Positions 1 to 5,936 of a stretch of 7,739 nucleotides of DNA are shown piece after piece (within the stretch, counting starts at the first letter, position 1; each line of letters starts with the position of its first letter). The notes beneath the pieces are model-generated. The model did not search any database. It was given only the letters and a program-made list of their open reading frames with translations, and was not told the origin of the DNA. Made by a program: the position numbers and the translations under genes. Source of the stretch: Ignavibacteria bacterium UBA6906 (GTDB taxonomy: Bacteria > Bacteroidota > Ignavibacteria > UBA10030 > UBA6906); assembly GCA_002451155.1 (NCBI GenBank), contig DKBG01000143.1, forward strand, positions 1-7,739, read 5' to 3'.

Positions 1-1332
1 GGCCACGAGGCGTTCACGGCCATGAGGGCACGCGGTGCCCAGATCACGGATATCGTGGTGCTTGTCGTGGCCGCAGACGACAGCGTGATGCCCCAGACGC
101 TGGAGGCGATCAGCCACGCGCAGGCCGCGGGAGTTCCAATCATCATCGCGATAAACAAGATCGACAAGCAGGAGGCGAATTCGGAACGGATTCGCCAGCA
201 GCTCTCCGAGCGGAATGTACTTGTGGAGGAATGGGGCGGGAAATACCAGTGCGTGGAGGTGTCGGCCCGCACGGGAAAGAATGTCGACCTTCTTCTCGAG
301 AAGATCGTTCTTGAGGCGGAAGTCCTCGACCTCAAAGCGAATCCGAATCGCCTCGCGGTAGGGACCGTCGTGGAAGCGCAGCTGGACAAGGGACGCGGCG
401 TGACCGCGACCGTGCTGGTCCAGCGGGGGACGCTCAATGTGGGAGATCCCTTCCTCGCCGGAATCTACAGCGGGAAGGTCCGATCGATGTTCGACGAGCG
501 TGGGAACCGCGTGGAAGCGGCCGGGCCGTCGACGCCTGTACAGCTGACGGGACTGGACGGTATCCCCCAGGCGGGTGACAATTTCATTGTGATGCAATCC
601 GACCGCGAAGCACGGGAAATCAGTCTGAAACGCCAGCAGGTGAAACGCGAACAGGACTTCCGCCAGATCCGTCTCACGACGCTGGACGACATTTCCAAAC
701 AAATCAAAGAAGGACAGGTCAAGGATCTGAACGTGATCGTCAAGGGCGACGTCGACGGTTCGGTTGAAGCGCTTTCCGATTCGCTGATGAAGATTCTGCA
801 CAAGGAAGTCCGCCTCAATGTCATCCACAGCGGCGTGGGGACAATTTCTGAATCGGACGTCATTCTGGCAACGGCATCCAGCGCGGTCATCATCGGGTTC
901 AGGGTCCGACCAAACCTGAATGCGCGGCGGATGGCGGAGAAGGAAAAAGTCGATATCCGGACGTATAGCATCATCTATGACGCGATCGACGACATCCACG
1001 CTGCGCTGGAGGGATTGCTCTCTCCGGAGAAGAAGGAGGAGGTTACAGGGACCGTTGTCGTCAGAGAGGTGTTCCGCGTGCCGAAGGTGGGCAATATCGC
1101 CGGCTGCTATGTCCAGGATGGAAAGATCGTCCGCAACAACAAGGTACGACTGGTGCGTGACGGGATTCAGATCTATGAGGGAACGATCAGTTCACTGAAG
1201 CGGTTCAAAGACGATGTCCGCGAGGTGGAAGCCGGTTTCGAGTGCGGACTGGGACTTGAAAATTACAATGATATCAAGGTGGGCGATACGGTCGAATCGT
1301 TCCGCATCGTTGAAGAGAAACGGAAGCTCTAG
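1..1332 (+). CDS. infB: Translation initiation factor IF-2, C-terminal part (5' end outside window)
   Basis: IF-2 is the GTPase that brings initiator fMet-tRNA to the 30S subunit and promotes subunit joining. The frame is open from base 1 and opens with GHEAFTAMRARGAQ, the end of the G3 (DTPGH) motif, so the N-terminal region and the G1/G2 motifs lie upstream. The ATG at 22 is internal, not the start. In window residues (443 in all), G4 NKID is at 52-55 and G5 SARTG at 88-92. The domain II barrel spans about 118-205, followed by a charged helical linker. Domain III (VKDLNVIVKGDVDGSVEAL onward, then ISESDV) covers about 238-340. The fMet-tRNA-binding C2 barrel covers about 348-441, with GCYVQDGKIVRN and GFECGLGLENYND. 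From the G3 motif to the C-terminus the length matches the family. It is the first visible gene of the operon. The operon promoter and probably nusA would lie upstream, as in many bacteria (inference). Confidence 0.98.
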   Translation, partial: GHEAFTAMRARGAQITDIVVLVVAADDSVMPQTLEAISHAQAAGVPIIIAINKIDKQEANSERIRQQLSERNVLVEEWGGKYQCVEVSARTGKNVDLLLEKIVLEAEVLDLKANPNRLAVGTVVEAQLDKGRGVTATVLVQRGTLNVGDPFLAGIYSGKVRSMFDERGNRVEAAGPSTPVQLTGLDGIPQAGDNFIVMQSDREAREISLKRQQVKREQDFRQIRLTTLDDISKQIKEGQVKDLNVIVKGDVDGSVEALSDSLMKILHKEVRLNVIHSGVGTISESDVILATASSAVIIGFRVRPNLNARRMAEKEKVDIRTYSIIYDAIDDIHAALEGLLSPEKKEEVTGTVVVREVFRVPKVGNIAGCYVQDGKIVRNNKVRLVRDGIQIYEGTISSLKRFKDDVREVEAGFECGLGLENYNDIKVGDTVESFRIVEEKRKL

Positions 1333-1333
1333 G

Positions 1334-1346
1334 CTCCCCGGGGGAG
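1334..1346 (+). promoter_or_regulatory. Hairpin covering the rbfA Shine-Dalgarno sequence
   Basis: The 23-base gap between infB and rbfA holds CTCCC (1334-1338), a 3-base loop, and GGGAG (1342-1346), a perfect 5-bp stem of mostly G-C pairs. GGGGAG (1341-1346) lies 9 bases before the rbfA ATG and is the only good Shine-Dalgarno candidate, so the stem would hide it. The stem begins 2 bases after the infB stop codon, where a terminating ribosome would melt it, which suggests translational coupling. The pairing is seen directly; the regulatory role is inferred. Confidence 0.45.
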
Positions 1347-1355
1347 ACGCGCGGT

Positions 1356-1727
1356 ATGTCGATTCGAACAGAGAGGGTTGCTTCGCTCATCAAGCAGGAA
1401 ATTGCAGGCATCCTCATCAAAGATTTCAATGACCCCGGGCTGGGCTTCACCACCGTGACCGATGTCAGCGTCTCGGGCGACCTGCGTATAGCCAAAGTCT
1501 ACTTCAGCGTGTTCGGTGACGACAAGCTCAAGGAACGGACCATGGCGGCGCTTGAGGCGGAGAAGGGACGAATGCGGGGTTTTATCGCTTCCCGGATTCG
1601 CCTTCGCTTTGTCCCGGAGCTGCAATTTTTTCTCGACGGGACGATGGACCGTGTCGATCGCATCAACCAGCTGATCAACAAGATCCATAAGGACCAGGAC
1701 GAACCGGATCGTGATTCCGAGACGTGA
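1356..1727 (+). CDS. rbfA: Ribosome-binding factor A (30S maturation factor)
   Basis: RbfA binds free 30S subunits and assists late maturation of the 16S rRNA 5' end; it is also known as a cold-adaptation factor. The 123-residue product is near the usual size (about 115-135) and fits a single KH-type domain. It has the N-terminal helix SIRTERVASLIKQEIAGIL, the strand pair VTDVSVSGDLRIAKVYFSVFG (about 34-54), a basic helix (about 66-82), and the family signature RFVPELQFFLDGTMDRVDRI at about 84-103, followed by the last helix. The tail after about 112 is acidic and probably disordered. The ATG is 23 bases after the infB stop and 9 bases after GGGGAG. The 3' end overlaps truB by 17 bases. The infB-rbfA-truB order is conserved in many bacteria, which supports the call. 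Confidence 0.96.
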   Translation: MSIRTERVASLIKQEIAGILIKDFNDPGLGFTTVTDVSVSGDLRIAKVYFSVFGDDKLKERTMAALEAEKGRMRGFIASRIRLRFVPELQFFLDGTMDRVDRINQLINKIHKDQDEPDRDSET

Positions 1728-2406
1728 CCTGCGCGTGGTGGAGGGGGAGATCCTGCTCGTCGACAAGCCGTCCGGGTGGACCTCGTTCGACGTGGTTAAC
1801 AAAATCCGGCACACGTTCGGCGTTCGCCGCGTCGGTCATGCCGGAACGCTGGATCCCCTGGCCACCGGTCTGCTCATTGTCTGTACCGGCAAGCGGACCA
1901 GGGAAGTGCAGCAGTATGTCGGGCTGGAAAAGGAGTATGAGGCCGAGATGGAGCTTGGTGCGATCACACCGAGCTATGACGCAGAAACGGAAGTGACGCT
2001 CCGGCGGAGCATCGAGGGTGTCACCGAATCACGAATACGGGAGACCCTTGCGCAGTTCGTCGGAGTGCAGCAGCAGCTGCCTCCGCTCTGGTCCGCTGTG
2101 AAGGTCGGCGGACGCCGGCTGTATGAGTACGCGCGGAAGGGAAAAGACGTCGAGCGGCCGCCCCGCGAAATCGAAATCACTGCGATAACGCCGGGCAGGA
2201 TAGCTCTCCCCGCGGTCTGTTTCACGGTCGTCTGTTCCAAAGGAACGTACGTGCGAACGCTTGTGCATGATATCGGTGAACGGCTGGGATGTGGCGCGTT
2301 TCTTCGCTCGCTTCGAAGAACTCGTATCGGGAAATACAGCGTCGCCGATGCGTTCACTGTCGACGACCTGGTGCAGCTGCACCGCGATGGGCGGTTTTCG
2401 GCATGA
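1711..2406 (+). CDS. truB: tRNA pseudouridine(55) synthase, short form without PUA domain
   Basis: TruB converts U55 in the T-arm of elongator tRNAs to pseudouridine. Catalytic Asp48 lies in GHAGTLDPLATG (42-53). The active-site Tyr is Y76 in KEYEAEMELG. PPLWSAVKVGG (124-134) with YEYARKG follows, and CSKGTYVRT (175-183) carries the conserved Arg at 182. With GTG at 1711 as start, the catalytic Asp and Tyr fall at the same numbers as in E. coli TruB, which favours this start over the GTGs at 1735 and 1738. At 231 residues it ends soon after LRRTRIGKYSVADAF, so it lacks the C-terminal PUA-like domain of the roughly 314-residue E. coli enzyme; short forms occur in Bacteroidetes/Chlorobi. The TPSYDAETE stretch (86-94) is also of that type. 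The start overlaps rbfA by 17 bases and the stop overlaps ribF in ATGA, which implies coupled translation. Confidence 0.96.
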   Translation: MIPRRDLRVVEGEILLVDKPSGWTSFDVVNKIRHTFGVRRVGHAGTLDPLATGLLIVCTGKRTREVQQYVGLEKEYEAEMELGAITPSYDAETEVTLRRSIEGVTESRIRETLAQFVGVQQQLPPLWSAVKVGGRRLYEYARKGKDVERPPREIEITAITPGRIALPAVCFTVVCSKGTYVRTLVHDIGERLGCGAFLRSLRRTRIGKYSVADAFTVDDLVQLHRDGRFSA

Positions 2407-3386
2407 AGGTGAGCCGTTCGCTCCGGGATCTTCCACGGGAGAAGAATTCCGTGGTCACGGTGGGCACCTTTGATGGTGTCCACCTGGCGCACCGGGAGAT
2501 CATCCGCGAGGTCGTGAACCGGGCCCGCATGCGCGAAGGCAGGAGCGTGGTGATCACCTTCGACCCCCACCCGAAGGAAATCGTGGCGTCGGACAGGGGG
2601 GGAGAGGTTCGTCTCCTCTGCACGCCGGAGGAACGGCTGGCGCTGCTCGAGCAGTTGAATGTCGATCTGGTCTTTGTCATCCCGTTCACGCTGGATTTTT
2701 CCCGTCTCACGCCGGAAGAGTTCTACCGGCAGTTCGTGGTGAGCGGGGTCGGGGTGAGCGAAGTCGTGGTCGGGTATGACCACATGTTCGGGCGCGACAG
2801 GGTTGCCGGCGCGCAGGAGCTTGTCCGGATGGGCAAGGATTTTGACTTTTCCGTGTTTGCGGTGCATCCGGTCGTCCTTGACGGCGATCCTGTGAGCAGC
2901 ACGAAGATCCGCCGCGCACTGGGTGTCGGGCTGATCGACCGCGCAACCAGAATGCTGGGATACCCGTATTCGTTCGCGGGAACTGTGGTCCGGGGCGAAG
3001 GGAGGGGAAGGAGCATCGGATTTCCGACCGCGAATCTCCTCCCCGAATCGAGCAAGAAGATGATCCCCGGCCGCGGTGTGTACGCGGTCACAGTCGAAGA
3101 GTCTGGTCACCGCCGTTTCGGGATGCTGAATGTCGGCGTCAGGCCGACCGTGACGGAGGGGAAGACCGAGATCGTTGAAGTCCACCTCTTCGACTTTGCG
3201 GGGGATCTGTACGACGCCTCGCTGCGCGTTACGTTCATCGCGCGTTTGCGGGACGAACGCAGGTTTTCGGGCGTGCCAGAGCTCGTGGGCCAGTTGAAGA
3301 CTGACAGGGAGCAGGCGTTGTCGATCATACGGGATTTTACAAGCAAGCAGGAAGAAATTTCTCAAAAAGCACCTCGTTCTCATTAA
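2403..3386 (+). CDS. ribF: Bifunctional riboflavin kinase / FAD synthetase
   Basis: RibF phosphorylates riboflavin to FMN and then adenylylates FMN to FAD, in the cytoplasm. The 327-residue product has the full two-domain layout. The N-terminal nucleotidylyltransferase domain has GTFDGVHLAH (21-30), FDPHP (53-57), VGYDHMFGRDR (123-133) and VSSTKIR (164-170). The C-terminal riboflavin kinase domain has GEGRGRSIGFPTANL (198-212), GVYAV (225-229), MLNVGVRPT (241-249) and the catalytic Glu of VEVHLFDF (E259). The frame is open further upstream (to 2289), but the ATG at 2403 is chosen because it gives the normal RibF N-terminus and a 4-base ATGA overlap with the truB stop. The HLAH signature has Ala where HLGH is usual. 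The protein ends in a short polar tail after about residue 313. ribF commonly sits beside truB and rpsO in bacteria. Confidence 0.97.
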   Translation: MKVSRSLRDLPREKNSVVTVGTFDGVHLAHREIIREVVNRARMREGRSVVITFDPHPKEIVASDRGGEVRLLCTPEERLALLEQLNVDLVFVIPFTLDFSRLTPEEFYRQFVVSGVGVSEVVVGYDHMFGRDRVAGAQELVRMGKDFDFSVFAVHPVVLDGDPVSSTKIRRALGVGLIDRATRMLGYPYSFAGTVVRGEGRGRSIGFPTANLLPESSKKMIPGRGVYAVTVEESGHRRFGMLNVGVRPTVTEGKTEIVEVHLFDFAGDLYDASLRVTFIARLRDERRFSGVPELVGQLKTDREQALSIIRDFTSKQEEISQKAPRSH

Positions 3387-3390
3387 GGAG
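3385..3390 (+). promoter_or_regulatory. Strong Shine-Dalgarno sequence of rpsO
   Basis: AAGGAG lies 7 bases before the rpsO ATG and overlaps the last two bases of the ribF TAA stop codon. It is the best-matched ribosome-binding site in the operon, fitting the high synthesis rate needed for a ribosomal protein. It also shows that this organism can use Shine-Dalgarno pairing. Confidence 0.75.
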
Positions 3391-3397
3391 CACTATA

Positions 3398-3667
3398 ATG
3401 GCGTTGACGAAGGAAATGAAGGCGGAGATCATCGCAAAGTACGGGACGAATCCGAATGACACCGGGCGACCGGAGGTCCAGATTGCGGTTCTCACCGCGC
3501 GGATCAACGATCTCACTCCGCATTTCGAACAGTTTCCCAAAGACCACCACTCTCGGGTGGGCCTCCTGAAGATGGTCGGCAAGCGACGACGGCTTCTCGA
3601 CTACCTCCAGGAAAAAGATATCGAGAGGTACAGAAAAATCATTAATGATCTGTCGATCAGAAAGTAG
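3398..3667 (+). CDS. rpsO: Small ribosomal subunit protein uS15
   Basis: S15 is a primary binder of the central domain of 16S rRNA and also contributes to the B4 intersubunit bridge. The 89-residue product has the standard length and aligns with E. coli S15 without gaps by eye. DTGRPEVQ is at 21-28, LTARINDLTPHF at 32-43, KDHHSRVGLL at 48-57, and KRRRLLDYL at 62-70, ending IRK. Three positions differ from the common bacterial sequence: R24 (usually Ser), F46 (His in E. coli) and V54 (usually Arg). The key Asp, His and Ser of DHHS are kept. The start follows an AAGGAG site. pnp begins 3 bases after the stop, the widely conserved rpsO-pnp pairing. Feedback control by S15 on its own leader is known in several bacteria, but with an 11-base gap here any such site would lie within ribF coding sequence. 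Confidence 0.98.
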   Translation: MALTKEMKAEIIAKYGTNPNDTGRPEVQIAVLTARINDLTPHFEQFPKDHHSRVGLLKMVGKRRRLLDYLQEKDIERYRKIINDLSIRK

Positions 3668-3670
3668 GAC

Positions 3671-5854
3671 ATGAAAGTTCTCAAAGAAGTTGAAATCGGC
3701 GGGAAGACGTTCTCGCTCGAAACGGGCCGCTTTGCCAAACAGGCCGACGGCGCCGTAATGGTCCGCTACGCGGACACGATGGTCCTGGCAACAGTTGTTG
3801 CCAAGAAGGATGCGACCGAGGGTCTGGATTATTTTCCCCTCCAGGTCGAGTACCGAGAAAAATACGCATCCGCGGGCAAGATACCCGGCGGGTTCCTGAA
3901 ACGTGAGGCCCGGCCGAGCGAAAAGGAGATCCTTTCATCTCGCCTCATTGATCGCCCGATTCGGCCGATGTTTCCCGAATGGTTCCGGTGCGAAACCCAG
4001 GTGATCGTCACGGTCTATTCGTCTGACCAGGAACATGATGGCGATGTGCTCGGAGCGGTGGCAGCGTCTGCAGCGCTCGCGATCTCGGATGTTCCATTTG
4101 AAGGTCCGATCGCCGAGGTACGCGTCACGCGCGTGGACGGCACACTGATCGTCAACCCGAGCTTCACAGAGCTCCAGAAGGGCGATCTGGACGTGACCGT
4201 CGCGGGGACGGAAGATTCCATTGTCATGGTCGAAGGAGAGGCGAGAGAAATCCCTGAGAAGGATCTGCTCGAGGCACTTTCGTTCGCGCACCAGTCGATC
4301 AAGGCCCTCTGCGCGCTCCAGAACGAGCTGGCAAAGGAAGTCGGAAAAGCGAAGCGAGCTGCCGTGGACCTCACGGGGAACAAAGCGCTCGTCGCTGACG
4401 TCCATGCCCTTGCCGCCGAACGGGTTCATGCCCTTGCCGCGACACCCCTGAAGAAGGAGGAACGGGCACAGCAGACCGGCGATCTCATAGAGGAGACGCT
4501 GAACGCCCTCGCTGAAAAGTATCCGGACCAGGAGAAGGCCATCCGCGGGCTTCTCCATGACCTGGAATATACGGCAATGCGCGAGATGATCCTGCGCGAC
4601 GGCCGGCGCCTGGACGGGCGTGGTCTGACGGACATCAGGCCGATTACGATCGAGGTCGGACTGCTGCCCCGGACCCACGGGTCCGCGCTCTTCCAGCGGG
4701 GGGAAACGCAGAGCCTCACAACGCTTACCCTCGGCACGAAGCTGGACGAGCAGATCATCGACGGTCTCTCCCCGATCGATTCCAAGCGATTCATGCTTCA
4801 CTATAATTTCCCGCCCTTCTCAGTCGGCGAGGTGGGGCGGTTGGGCACGACGGGCCGGCGGGAAGTCGGGCACGGCAACCTGGCCGAGCGATCGCTGAAG
4901 AATATGATGCCACCGGAAGCGGATTTCCCATACACCGTGCGTATCGTTTCCGATATCCTCGAGTCGAACGGGTCCTCGTCCATGGCGACCGTCTGCGCGG
5001 CGACGCTCGCTCTCTTCGACGGCGGCGCACCGCTGCAACGCTCCATCGCCGGGATCGCCATGGGCCTCGTGAAAGAGGATGACCGTGTCGCGATCCTCAG
5101 CGACATTCTCGGGAACGAAGATCACCTTGGCGATATGGACTTCAAGGTCGCAGGCAGCAGCCAGGGCATTACGGCATGCCAGATGGACATCAAGATCCGC
5201 GGGATCTCCCTTGAGATCATGGCCAGGGCGCTCGAACAGGCACGCATCGGACGGATGCATATCCTTGAGAAGATGGATGCGGTTCTGGCCGCTCCACGGT
5301 CGAGTCTCTCGCCGTTTGCGCCACGACTGACCACGATCCGGATCCCGGTCGATATGATCGGCGCAGTCATCGGGCCCGGAGGGAAGACAATCCGGGGCAT
5401 CGTGAAAGACAGCGGTGCCGAGGTCAATATCGAAGACGATGGCTCTGTGACGATTGCGGCCACCTCAAGTGAATCGGCGGACAAGGCGATCGCGGCTATA
5501 GCGCGCATCACTGAAGTCCCCGAAATCGGGAAGGTGTACAGGGCAACAGTCAAGAAGGTTATGGAATTCGGCGCCTTCGTCGAATTCCTGCCTGGCAAAG
5601 AGGGCCTTGTGCACGTTTCCCAGCTTGACACAAAGCGCGTGGAGAAGCCATCCGACGTCGTGAAGGTCGGGGATGTGTTCGATGTCAAAATCATCGACAA
5701 GGATGATCAGGGTCGATGGAAGCTCAGCCGCAAGGTGCTTCTCCAGCCGGAGGGTGCCGGTCAGGAGGCGCAGAGAGATCGGCCGAAAGACCAGCAGGGG
5801 CAGGATTCCGAGAGGGGACATTCGCGGGACCATCACCGGAAAGGACATCACTGA
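3671..5854 (+). CDS. pnp: Polyribonucleotide nucleotidyltransferase (PNPase)
   Basis: PNPase is a trimeric 3'-5' exoribonuclease that degrades RNA by phosphorolysis and can run in reverse to add tails. The 727-residue product is of full family length. RNase PH domain 1 is about 12-145, including GGFLKREARPSEKEIL (73-88). The helical domain is about 150-300. RNase PH domain 2 is about 310-540, with SALFQRGETQ (338-347), RREVGHGNLAERSL (396-409) and ESNGSSSMAT (431-440). The metal/catalytic motif GNEDHLGDMDF (481-491) contains D484 and D490, matching E. coli D486 and D492. A KH domain follows (about 556-611, GPGG at 568-571), then an S1 domain (about 619-690). A 35-residue tail rich in Gln, Arg, Asp and His ends the protein. 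Asn482 replaces the Asp common in GDEDHLGD, outside the catalytic pair. The start has no well-placed Shine-Dalgarno sequence and follows rpsO by 3 bases, so coupling is likely. It is the last gene of the operon. Confidence 0.98.
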   Translation: MKVLKEVEIGGKTFSLETGRFAKQADGAVMVRYADTMVLATVVAKKDATEGLDYFPLQVEYREKYASAGKIPGGFLKREARPSEKEILSSRLIDRPIRPMFPEWFRCETQVIVTVYSSDQEHDGDVLGAVAASAALAISDVPFEGPIAEVRVTRVDGTLIVNPSFTELQKGDLDVTVAGTEDSIVMVEGEAREIPEKDLLEALSFAHQSIKALCALQNELAKEVGKAKRAAVDLTGNKALVADVHALAAERVHALAATPLKKEERAQQTGDLIEETLNALAEKYPDQEKAIRGLLHDLEYTAMREMILRDGRRLDGRGLTDIRPITIEVGLLPRTHGSALFQRGETQSLTTLTLGTKLDEQIIDGLSPIDSKRFMLHYNFPPFSVGEVGRLGTTGRREVGHGNLAERSLKNMMPPEADFPYTVRIVSDILESNGSSSMATVCAATLALFDGGAPLQRSIAGIAMGLVKEDDRVAILSDILGNEDHLGDMDFKVAGSSQGITACQMDIKIRGISLEIMARALEQARIGRMHILEKMDAVLAAPRSSLSPFAPRLTTIRIPVDMIGAVIGPGGKTIRGIVKDSGAEVNIEDDGSVTIAATSSESADKAIAAIARITEVPEIGKVYRATVKKVMEFGAFVEFLPGKEGLVHVSQLDTKRVEKPSDVVKVGDVFDVKIIDKDDQGRWKLSRKVLLQPEGAGQEAQRDRPKDQQGQDSERGHSRDHHRKGHH
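4400..4447 (+). repeat. 24-base tandem repeat inside pnp
   Basis: Two adjacent 24-base units encode VHALAAER and VHALAATP (PNPase residues 244-259). A 14-base core, CATGCCCTTGCCGC, is identical in both (4403-4416 and 4427-4440). The repeat lies in the helical domain between the two RNase PH domains, a variable region. The reading frame is kept. It may be a small in-frame duplication or chance similarity within an amphipathic helix. Confidence 0.6.
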
Positions 5855-5879
5855 GCCCCTGAGCCAGCCTCACGAAACA

Positions 5880-5920
5880 GAAACGCCCGCCCCGTTCCCG
5901 GGGTGGGCGTTTCGCGTTTT
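5880..5920 (+). terminator. Intrinsic terminator after pnp, possibly used from both sides
   Basis: A 15-bp stem (5880-5894 with 5899-5913, one G-U pair) closes a 4-base TTCC loop, 25 bases after the pnp stop. It is followed by GCGTTTTC, so the T-run is short and offset by three bases. The pnp and bshC stop codons are only 82 bases apart and converge here. Read on the other strand, the same stem is followed by TGTTTCGTG, a weak T-run, so it may also end bshC transcription. The structure is seen directly; function in each direction is inferred. Confidence 0.85.
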
Positions 5921-5936
5921 CAGAACGCCGGACCTG

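Noticed and set aside
2289..2402. Upstream extension of the ribF frame by 38 codons
   Set aside because: The extension lies within truB coding sequence and is unlike any RibF N-terminus. The ATG at 2403 fits the family and the ATGA overlap.
1974..3383. Long open frame of 469 codons on the - strand opposite truB and ribF
   Set aside because: It is antisense to two well-supported genes, has a composition rich in Arg, His, Pro and Asp typical of shadow frames in GC-rich DNA, and shows no recognisable motif.
3394..3399. Perfect TATAAT just before and overlapping the rpsO start codon
   Set aside because: There is no -35-like sequence 17 bases upstream (the six bases are ACCTCG), and transcription would begin inside rpsO. 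It is most likely chance.
3638..3649. 12-base perfect palindrome ATCATTAATGAT near the end of rpsO
   Set aside because: It encodes ordinary S15 residues, and as RNA it gives only a weak 4-bp A-U-rich stem. An operator role is unsupported.
3935..4801. 288-codon open frame on the - strand opposite pnp
   Set aside because: It lies wholly inside the conserved RNase PH region of pnp, and its sequence resembles no family I know. It is a shadow of codon bias.
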